From the NCBI GenBank assembly GCA_027314025.1, contig DAHVCP010000010.1:124001-188000 (forward strand): a DNA stretch of 64,000 nt, in the 5' to 3' direction. A program made the translations under genes and the position numbers. Positions 9,350 through 16,379 of this stretch are shown one piece after another (within the stretch, counting starts at the first letter, position 1; each line of letters begins with the position of its first letter). Under the pieces are notes generated by a model, which searched no databases, was not told where the DNA came from, and worked only from the letters and a program-made list of their open reading frames with translations. The stretch is from Acidobacteriota bacterium (GTDB lineage: Bacteria > Acidobacteriota > Terriglobia > Terriglobales > SCQP01).

Positions 9350-9394
9350 CCCAGCTTATCCCACATTCAGCCATTTTTTCCCACCTGCGCCCAC
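9350..9394 (-). promoter_or_regulatory. MraZ operator: five TGGG boxes at 10-bp period
   Basis: Reading the minus strand toward mraZ, TGGG-type boxes recur exactly every 10 bases: GTGGG (9390-9394), GTGGG (9380-9384), ATGGC (9370-9374, degenerate), GTGGG (9360-9364) and CTGGG (9350-9354). Known MraZ operators are tandem GTGGG boxes with 5-bp spacers upstream of mraZ; this matches in spacing and place. The array lies between the promoter and the mraZ start at 9340, so bound MraZ would block transcription. Confidence 0.9.
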
Positions 9395-9395
9395 A

Positions 9396-9423
9396 ATCGT
9401 ATCGAGATTGGCGGGAAAGTCAA
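9396..9423 (-). promoter_or_regulatory. mraZ operon promoter
   Basis: On the minus strand a -35 TTGACT (9418-9423) is followed after 16 bases by a -10 TACGAT (9396-9401), a good sigma-70 type match. It sits directly upstream of the MraZ boxes. The rest of the gap to the divergent gene at 9654 shows nothing recognisable. Confidence 0.75.
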
Positions 9424-9653
9424 CAGGGAAAACCGCGTCGAAGTGGGGTGAAGCGTATCTAACCCGTTAATCCCTGGACGGATGTACAGGGGGAAGCGGC
9501 TCAGCGGGTGAACTCGGGATGCTCCCGCCGTCGCGATCCGCGGCTGAGCGGCGGCGGCCGGCAGCGGAGGCGCGGTCCTTCGCGACCGGCGCGCTCAACG
9601 CGCGTCTCCGCAGCCGGCGCGAAATGTCCCGGCGAAATAGGCCACACTACGAT

Positions 9654-10118
9654 ATGGCGAGTTTGTCCTCCACCACACCGCCACCCTCCCGCCGCCGCTG
9701 GCTGCCGATTGCGCTCGGCGCGGGAGGCACGGCACTAATCCTGGCCGTGATCTTGACCAGCGGCCATTTGGCCTCGCGCCCGGCGGGAACGGTCAACCCC
9801 GGCTATGCCGGGCAACTGCGGGCGGTGGCCACCCGCGTCAGCCGGGCAGAAACGATGATGGCGGGCAGCGTGACCTATGTGGAGGGGACGGTGGCCAACC
9901 GCGGGCCGCGCACGGTCACGCAGGTGGACGCCACGCTGCGCTTCACCGACATGTATGGCCAGATGGTGCAACTCGGCCACGTGACGCTGGTGGACACCAA
10001 TACCGGCCCGCTGGGGCCGGGGAAACAGCACGACTTCCGCCTGGGCTTCGATCACGTCTCGGCGCAATGGAACCAGGCGCCGCCGGCGGTGAAGATCACC
10101 CGCGTCTACACGCGTTAA
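9654..10118 (+). CDS. membrane-anchored protein with Ig-like extracytoplasmic domain (DUF2393-like)
   Basis: 154 residues from the start MASLSSTTPPPSRRRW. A short basic N-terminus precedes one transmembrane helix (about 16-36, LPIALGAGGTALILAVILT), then a soluble domain of ~110 residues with VTYVEGTVANRGPRTVTQV and LRFTDMYGQMVQL. That pattern (a beta-rich domain carrying 'the term persists after X' repeats of G-x-V-x-N) resembles DUF2393 or FxLYD-type domains often found in acidobacteria. Function is unknown. Longer starts upstream give Arg-rich, non-protein-like sequence and were rejected. It lies between the cell-wall cluster and a kinase gene, without obvious operon links. Confidence 0.7.
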   Translation: MASLSSTTPPPSRRRWLPIALGAGGTALILAVILTSGHLASRPAGTVNPGYAGQLRAVATRVSRAETMMAGSVTYVEGTVANRGPRTVTQVDATLRFTDMYGQMVQLGHVTLVDTNTGPLGPGKQHDFRLGFDHVSAQWNQAPPAVKITRVYTR

Positions 10119-10235
10119 CTCCTCCGAGTCGCGTAGCAGCCGCGGCCGTCGCCAACGCAGCGCGGCGCCAACGCGGATCGCCGGGCGTTGCGGCGCAAGC
10201 GGGGATGCGCCGGGCTCGTGTAGTACCGTATTTCC

Positions 10236-11645
10236 ATGTCGCTGGCGGCGGGAACGAAAATTGGGCCCTATGAAATCACCGGGGCGCTGGGCGCCGGAGG
10301 CATGGGAGAGGTATATCGCGCCCGCGATGAACGGCTGAACCGGCAGGTCGCGGTAAAGCTGCTGCCGGCGGGCATGGCCCAGGATGCCGAACGGCAGCGC
10401 CGCTTCGAGCAAGAAGCGCGGGCGGTGGCGGCGCTGTATCATCCGAACATCCTCGCGATTTATGACGTGGGGACGTGGCAGGACCAGGCCTATCTGGTCA
10501 CCGAACTGCTGGAGGGCGAATCGCTGCGGCAGCGGCTGCGAACCGGAGCGATGGCGCCGCGGAAGGTGGCCGATATTGGCGCCCAGCTCGCGGCCGGGCT
10601 GGCCGCGGCGCACCAGCAGGGCATCGTCCACCGCGACCTGAAACCGGAGAACATTTTTGTCACCCGTGACGAGCGGGTGAAGATTCTGGACTTCGGGTTG
10701 GCCAAGGCGGCGCCGGCGGGCAGCGCAACGGCCCCGCAAGCGGCGGCGGAAGGCTATACGCCTTCGACGGTGCCCACGCTGGCGGCTTCGACGCTGCCGG
10801 GCATGGTGCTGGGCACGGTGGGGTACATGGCGCCAGAACAGGCGCGGGGCGAAGCAGCGGACGCGCGGTCGGATATTTTCAGCCTGGGTGCGGTGCTGTA
10901 TGAGATGGCGACCGGCGAGCGCGCCTTCCACAAGGACAGCGGCATTGACACCATGCACGCCATCCTACACGAGGAACCGCGTGAACTGACCGCCGGCGGG
11001 CGCGACCTTCCGCCGGGGCTGACCAGGATCATCGAACGCTGCCTGGAGAAATCGCCGGAGCGGCGCCTGCAAAGCGCCGGCGACGTGGCGTTTGCCCTGG
11101 AGGGGCTCTCCGGGAGCGGCTCCGGGACCCAGCTTGGCGGAATGGCGGCGGCCGGCGGCGGAGCGCACGGCGGCTGGGCCGCGACCCTCCGCCGCTGGTG
11201 GCCGGTGGCGGGCGTGGTGGTCGCGGCGGCGCTGGCGTGGTTCGCGGCGGCGCGGCATTACGCGGGGAACTACGCCGCATCGGCGGAGGCCGCCGCCTAC
11301 CGATTGCGCCAGGTGACCTTCAGCGGCCGGGTGCAGAACGCCGCGACCTCGCGCGATGGCCAGTTCGTTGCCTATACCGAGGCCACGCCGGCGGGCGTCA
11401 GCCTGCACACGCTGGCCATCGCCACCGCCGGAGCGGCCGGCAGCGACGTCCAGATCGTCCCGCCGGGCCATGGCTGTTGCCTCGCGCCGGCGTTCACCCC
11501 GAATGGCAGCCGCGTCTATTTCCTGGCCAACAGCTGGATTGAATCGGTGCCGCTGCTCGGCGGCCCGGTGCGCAAAATCATCGGCGACGCCTGCGGCGGC
11601 GTGGGCTTTTCGCCCCACGGTCGCCGTATCGCCTTTATCCGATGA
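10236..11645 (+). CDS. Ser/Thr protein kinase, N-terminal part of a frameshifted gene
   Basis: Eukaryotic-type (Hanks) kinase. Seen: the glycine loop GAGGMGEVY (19-27), the ATP-contacting Lys41 in VAVKLL, the catalytic loop HRDLKPEN (132-139, Asp134), DFG at 152-154, and GYMAPEQARGE. The activation segment between DFG and APE is longer than usual and Ala/Thr-rich. A transmembrane helix near 320-340 (VAGVVVAAALAWFAAA) is followed by the first blades of a TolB/PD40-like propeller (ATSRDGQFVAYTEA). The frame then stops at a TGA at 11643, while the propeller continues in the next frame from 11641. The intact protein would be about 915 residues, the usual size of this acidobacterial class. The start has a TACCGT hexamer exactly 6 bases upstream of the ATG. 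Confidence 0.85.
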   Translation: MSLAAGTKIGPYEITGALGAGGMGEVYRARDERLNRQVAVKLLPAGMAQDAERQRRFEQEARAVAALYHPNILAIYDVGTWQDQAYLVTELLEGESLRQRLRTGAMAPRKVADIGAQLAAGLAAAHQQGIVHRDLKPENIFVTRDERVKILDFGLAKAAPAGSATAPQAAAEGYTPSTVPTLAASTLPGMVLGTVGYMAPEQARGEAADARSDIFSLGAVLYEMATGERAFHKDSGIDTMHAILHEEPRELTAGGRDLPPGLTRIIERCLEKSPERRLQSAGDVAFALEGLSGSGSGTQLGGMAAAGGGAHGGWAATLRRWWPVAGVVVAAALAWFAAARHYAGNYAASAEAAAYRLRQVTFSGRVQNAATSRDGQFVAYTEATPAGVSLHTLAIATAGAAGSDVQIVPPGHGCCLAPAFTPNGSRVYFLANSWIESVPLLGGPVRKIIGDACGGVGFSPHGRRIAFIR

Positions 11646-12987
11646 AGTCGCGAACGGCGCGGGCAGCACGGACATGGTCCTGGCCGATGCCGACGGCTCC
11701 GCGGCCAGGGTGCTGGCGAAGGGACCGCCGGCCCAGGGATTTACCTGCTATTCCTATGGCGGCGGGGGGACGATTGTACCAGCCCCGATTTGGTCGCCGG
11801 ACGGCCACCGCATCGCCGCGGCCACCTTTTTTAGTGGTGGGCCCGGAAAAATAGGTTTCTTAGGTCGTTTCGTCACCGTGAGCGTAGGCCACGGACGGAT
11901 TCGAGCGGTGGCGAATTCGGTCGCGGACAACAACTATTCGGGCTTAGCTTGGGCGGGCAACCGGGCGCTGCTGGCCAGCACCGCGGTGCATGCAACGAGC
12001 GCGTCCCAGATCTGGCGCATTGCGCTACCGAATGGGCATCTGCTGCCGCTCACCAGCAGCCTGGGCGGATACGCCGGCTTATCCGCGGCGGCTTCGGGCG
12101 CTTGGGTGACGCTGCATTCTGCGCCGCAATACGCCATAGCCGTGGGCCGCCCGGGCGCCGGCCGCTCCGCCTTCCGCGCCATTTCCGCGGCTAACCCGAC
12201 GTTCCAATCCGAGTTGGCCTGGACGTCGAACGGACGGCTGCTGCTGACGCGGGATTTGGATGGCCGCGAACAACTTTGGATCGAGAATGCCGACGGCGGC
12301 CAATCCAGCCCGGTGGTGACGGATCGACGCCTCGCGCCCGTGGCACCCGCAGCGGCGCCCGGCGGAAAGATTGTGTTCGTCGACGCGAGCGGGATCGGGA
12401 TCTGGCGCGTGAATGCGGACGGCAGCGGGTTGCAGCGCCTAACTCCCGGGACGGCCACTTTTGGCCTTGCCGGCGAATTTGCCCTAGCGCCGGGCGGCAA
12501 AGAGGTCATCCTGAATTGGTTTGAGCACGATGGCAAGCAACGGCTGGCGAGCGTGCCGCTCGCCGGCGGCAAGGTACGGGTGCTCTGGCCGGGAATGGTG
12601 TTAGCAGACGGCATCGCCGTTTCGCCCGATGGCCGGCGCGTGTTCCTGATCAGCCTAACGCGGCAGGGCGCCCACCAGCCGCTGTTGCTCGACTTGACGA
12701 AAACGCCGCCGGCGGCGACCCGCATGCCGCCGTTTTTCCTTGAGCAGGCAGCTTACGTCAGCGGCCAATACGCCTGGACGCCGGACGGCAAGGCGATCTC
12801 CTATGTGCGGCGGCAGGGCCTGGTGGACAACTTCTGGGCCATGCCCGTGGCGGGCGGAGCGCCGCGGGAGCTGACTCATTTCACCCGCGGGCGGATCGCC
12901 GGCTACGCCTGGTCGCAAGACGGGCGGCTGGCGATCAGCCGCGGCGACGACAACACCAACGTGGTGCTGGCGATGCCGCGGAAGTGA
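11641..12987 (+). pseudogene. PD40/TolB-like propeller, C-terminal part of the frameshifted kinase
   Basis: Continues the kinase's extracytoplasmic propeller in the +1 frame (DEVANGAGSTDMVLADADGS...). Repeats such as APIWSPDGHRIAAAT, ELAWTSNGRLLLTRD, GIWRVNADGSGLQRLTPG, GIAVSPDGRRVFLIS and YAWTPDGKAISYVRR are PD40 blades. The frame stays open for about 450 codons with normal composition and ends naturally, so the shift at about 11640 is recent, programmed, or a sequencing error. No good start with a ribosome site is seen; the nearest ATG is at 11674. If the shift is real the kinase would keep its catalytic domain and anchor but lose most of its sensor. Confidence 0.75.
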
Positions 12988-13105
12988 GCGCAGCGAGGCC
13001 CAGGGCCGCGGCGCCCAGGCCAGCGGCAGGGCAGGCGACGGGCGGCGAACCGGGACTACCGCCGCGGGGCGCGGCGCCGGGCGCGAAACTGCTAACCTGA
13101 GGGGC

Positions 13106-15052
13106 ATGCCCGCAGAAGAAATTTTGGCCAGTTTGCACTGGCAGCCGAACGCCGTGCCCGAGGGCTTGAGCCGCGGCGAGCGGCTGCGCCGCATCCGCCA
13201 TTCCAGCAGCCACATCATGGCGCAGGCGGTGCGGGAAATCTTCCCGGATGCGGAACTGGCGATCGGCCCGCCCATCGAGCATGGCTTTTATTACGACATG
13301 CGGCTGCCGCGCGCGCTCCAGCCCGAGGACCTGCCGGAGATCGAAAAGCGCATGCGCAAAATCGTCGCGCGCCGGCCCGCGTTCAGCCGCGCGGAGATCG
13401 AGCGCCGGCGCGCCATTGAGCTGTTCCGGGAATGGCGGCAGGAATTCAAGCTGGAGCTTTTGGCCGGCATCGCGGACGACCGCGTCTCCCTGTACAAGCA
13501 GGACCGCTTCATTGACCTTTGCGCCGGCCCGCACGTGGCCAACGGTGAAGTCTGCGGGCATTTCAAGCTGACCAGCGTCGCCGGGGCGTATTGGCGCGGC
13601 GATGAACACCAGCCGATGCTGCAGCGCATCTACGGCACCGCGTGGGAGACCGAAGCCGAACTGGCGGAATATCTCCAGTTTTTGGAGGACGCCAAGCAGC
13701 GCGATCACCGCCGGCTGGGGCAGCAGCTGGATCTGTTCAGCTTCCATCCCTGGACCGCGGGCTGCCCGTTGTGGCATCCGCGCGGCGTGATGGTGCGGAA
13801 CGAGTTACTGCGCCTGTGGCGGGAAACGCACGCCGCGGCGGGCTATCAGGAAATCCTGAACCCGGTCTTGTACCGCAAGGACCTGTTTGAGACCTCCGGC
13901 CATTGGGGCCACTTCCGGGAAAACATGTTCCTGGTGACCGAGGGCACGCCGCTGGAGCCACCCGCCGGCCAGACGGCAACCTCAACGGCGGACGGCGCGG
14001 CGGCCGGCCGGGCGGCGGCGGAGCCGGCGACGGCCCCCAAGCCCGAGCCGGCCATGGCGCTCAAGCCCATGAACTGCCCGGATACCATGCTGTTTTACAA
14101 GACCCGGCAGCATTCCTACCGCGACCTGCCGCTGCGCATCTCGGAAGGCCAGCTGCTGCACCGCAATGAGCCCATGGGCGCCCTCCACGGGCTGATGCGG
14201 GCGCGGGTCTTCACCCAAGACGACGCCCATTTGTTCGTGCGGCCGGAACAGATTCAAGACGAAATGGCCGGCGTTCTGGCGCTGCTGGCCCAGATCTACG
14301 GCTTTTTCCGGCTGCGCTACACGGTCACGCTCTCCACCCGGCCGGAGCAGGCGATGGGCGAGGCGGAACTGTGGGCCTCGGCGGAGAACGCGCTGGCCGA
14401 GGCGCTGCGGGCGGCGGGGCTGGACTACGCCACCGACCCCGGCGGCGGCGCCTTCTATGGGCCGAAGATTGACGTCAAGATTCAGGACAGCCTGGGACGG
14501 GAATGGCAGTGCGGCACCGTGCAGTTGGATTTCCAAATGCCGCGGCGCTTCGGGCTGGAATACATTGACCGGGACGACCAGCCGCGCACGCCGGTGGTCA
14601 TCCATCGCGCGCTGTTCGGCTCCGTGGAGCGGTTCTTGGGCATTCTGCTGGAGCACTTCGCCGGGGCGCTGCCGACATGGCTGGCGCCGGTGCAGGCCGT
14701 GGTGCTGCCCATCGCCGAGGGACAGGACGAGTACGCCGCCGAGGTGGCGGCCCAGGGCCGCGCGCTGGGTTTGCGGATGGAGGTGGGGGCCGCCAGCAGC
14801 AAAATCGGCTACCGCATCCGCGAGGCGGAGCTGCAAAAGATTCCCTACATGCTGGTGGTGGGCAAGCGCGAGGCGGCGGAGGGAACCGTGGCGGTCCGGA
14901 CCTATCAGGAAAAGGACCGGGGCGCGATGGCGGTGGCCGCGGCGCTGGAGGAAATCGCCCGCCGCAGCCGGGACCGGGAACTGGACGTTACGGTGAAGGA
15001 CTACGCCCGGCTCTTCGCCAGCGAGGACCCGGCCCCAGCGGCGGCGTACTAG
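13106..15052 (+). CDS. thrS: threonine--tRNA ligase, lacking the TGS domain
   Basis: Charges tRNA-Thr. 648 residues. The editing domain shows HSSSHIMAQAV (HxxxH) and CAGPH; the class II catalytic core has ALKPMNCP (Cys324, zinc ligand), HRNEPMGALHGLMRAR, FTQDDAHLF, YGPKIDVK and VIHRALFGSVERF, followed by the anticodon-binding domain. Two oddities: the protein starts about 35 residues before the editing domain, so the usual N-terminal TGS domain is missing; and a Thr/Ala/Pro-rich insert of about 35 residues (~279-316) sits just before ALKPMNCP. GAGGGG lies 1-2 bases before the ATG, and no upstream frame offers a TGS domain. Confidence 0.94.
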   Translation: MPAEEILASLHWQPNAVPEGLSRGERLRRIRHSSSHIMAQAVREIFPDAELAIGPPIEHGFYYDMRLPRALQPEDLPEIEKRMRKIVARRPAFSRAEIERRRAIELFREWRQEFKLELLAGIADDRVSLYKQDRFIDLCAGPHVANGEVCGHFKLTSVAGAYWRGDEHQPMLQRIYGTAWETEAELAEYLQFLEDAKQRDHRRLGQQLDLFSFHPWTAGCPLWHPRGVMVRNELLRLWRETHAAAGYQEILNPVLYRKDLFETSGHWGHFRENMFLVTEGTPLEPPAGQTATSTADGAAAGRAAAEPATAPKPEPAMALKPMNCPDTMLFYKTRQHSYRDLPLRISEGQLLHRNEPMGALHGLMRARVFTQDDAHLFVRPEQIQDEMAGVLALLAQIYGFFRLRYTVTLSTRPEQAMGEAELWASAENALAEALRAAGLDYATDPGGGAFYGPKIDVKIQDSLGREWQCGTVQLDFQMPRRFGLEYIDRDDQPRTPVVIHRALFGSVERFLGILLEHFAGALPTWLAPVQAVVLPIAEGQDEYAAEVAAQGRALGLRMEVGAASSKIGYRIREAELQKIPYMLVVGKREAAEGTVAVRTYQEKDRGAMAVAAALEEIARRSRDRELDVTVKDYARLFASEDPAPAAAY

Positions 15053-15235
15053 CGCCGGGCGCGGATTCGCCCCGGCCCTGCCAATGCCGGAAGGCTGCGG
15101 GCGGCATGGGCGGGCGGATCCCAGCGGGGCGCCGCCCCGGGCCCACCGATGCCGCGGTCCTGTCCTGCCGCAGGCGCCCGTCGGCGGCTGCGCGGCGCGA
15201 GGGCGGATCGGCTTTCCGCCTACACTGGTAGGTAC

Positions 15236-16156
15236 ATGGGGCTGATCACCGCCAGCCGACAGGAACCAGCCGCCCAGCGGCCGCGGCAAGTGCTGGCGCG
15301 GCGCACGGCCCATTATTTGGCCGCGTCGGAAACCCACACCTTCGCGTTTTCCATCGCCGCGCAGGCGCTGCTGTCGTTTTTTCCGTTCATGGTGTTTTTG
15401 CTGGCGCTGACGCGGAATGTGCTCCATTCGCAGCGGCTGTTTCACGGCCTGCTCACCCTGATCGGCGCGTATTTGCCCATCCATGACGCGCCCAACCTGC
15501 ACGACCGGCGCTATATTCTGGACACGCTGCAAGCCATCGTGGTGCACCACCATCAAGCGCAGATCTACTCCCTGCTCATCTTGCTGGCCGCCTGCGCCGG
15601 CATGTTCATTCCCTTGGAGGTGGCGCTGAACCGCATTTGGAGCGCGCCGCGCAACCGGCCGTATTGGCACGCCTGGTTGGTGGCGTTGGGCCTCTCGTTC
15701 GCCTGCGGCGTCCTGGGCCTGCTGTCGGCGTCGCTGACGGCGCTGTCGGAAAGTTATTCCGATCGCCTGGCGCATTTCATATGGAAGCATTCACCGGTCC
15801 CGCTGGGTGCGTTACATCATCTAATTCCGAATGTTACCGAGGTGCTGGTGCGGGCAGGGGCCGTGCCGGTAACGGTGGCCGTGTTCTTCCTCATCTATTG
15901 GCAGCTTCCCAACGCCTCCGTGCCGGCGGTGGTGGCGCTGGAGGCGGCGGTGGTGGCGGGGCTGGGATGGGAGGCGTCCAAGTACATCTACATTGCCCTG
16001 CTGCCCTGGCTGAACTTCCGCGACATTTACGGCCCGTTTAGCTTGTCCATTTCCCTGCTGCTGTGGGCGTATGTCTCGGCGCTGTTGCTGCTGGTGGGCG
16101 CGGAGGTGCTGGCGGAGTCGCGCCGGCTGCGCGGCCTGGCCGACGCGGCCGCCTAG
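15236..16156 (+). CDS. YihY/BrkB-family inner-membrane protein
   Basis: 306-residue polytopic membrane protein with about six hydrophobic segments. The conserved opening FAFSIAAQALLSFFPFMVFLLAL, the central LLAACAGMFIPLEVALNRIW and the end FRDIYGPFSLSISLLLWAYVSALLLLVGAEVLAE match the YihY/virulence factor BrkB family (once misnamed RNase BN). Function in the cell is not settled. The start MGLITASRQE was chosen over an upstream Arg-rich extension; TACACT lies 9 bases before the ATG and could serve as a -10. It stands alone between thrS and nrdJ. Confidence 0.9.
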   Translation: MGLITASRQEPAAQRPRQVLARRTAHYLAASETHTFAFSIAAQALLSFFPFMVFLLALTRNVLHSQRLFHGLLTLIGAYLPIHDAPNLHDRRYILDTLQAIVVHHHQAQIYSLLILLAACAGMFIPLEVALNRIWSAPRNRPYWHAWLVALGLSFACGVLGLLSASLTALSESYSDRLAHFIWKHSPVPLGALHHLIPNVTEVLVRAGAVPVTVAVFFLIYWQLPNASVPAVVALEAAVVAGLGWEASKYIYIALLPWLNFRDIYGPFSLSISLLLWAYVSALLLLVGAEVLAESRRLRGLADAAA

Positions 16157-16313
16157 GCGCAGGGCGAACCCCGTGCCGGCGGGCCGCGGCGGGCAGGAAA
16201 AGCGGTGCCGGGAGGTGACCACTTCGATGCCGGGCAAGTTGCAGATTATTCAGGCGTTGCCGCGTGCAGGGGGAGGCGGATGGCATTAAAATACAAGGTA
16301 TAGGGCTTTCGCC

Positions 16314-16343
16314 TTGACTTGGCCCAACCCGTAGGCGTAAAGT
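16314..16343 (+). promoter_or_regulatory. candidate nrdJ promoter
   Basis: TTGACT (16314-16319) is followed after 18 bases by TAAAGT (16338-16343), giving a transcription start about 30 bases before the nrdJ ATG. An AAGGA ribosome site precedes the ATG. No cobalamin riboswitch or clear NrdR box was found in this gap (16157-16379). Confidence 0.45.
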
Positions 16344-16379
16344 TCGGCTCCGTCGGCTTTTTTTCAAGGAATACCCACC

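Noticed and set aside
8892-9374. Longer rsmH with an N-terminal extension
   Set aside because: The extension overlaps mraZ out of frame and is Arg/Gly/Ala-rich; the standard RsmH opening is at 8891.
12988-13105. T-box leader for thrS
   Set aside because: The gap is only 118 bases and lacks any T-box sequence or terminator-antiterminator pair.
16157-16379. NrdR box or cobalamin riboswitch before nrdJ
   Set aside because: Only a loose AT-rich patch (ATACAAGGTATAG) was seen; it does not fit the NrdR palindrome, and no B12 box is present.
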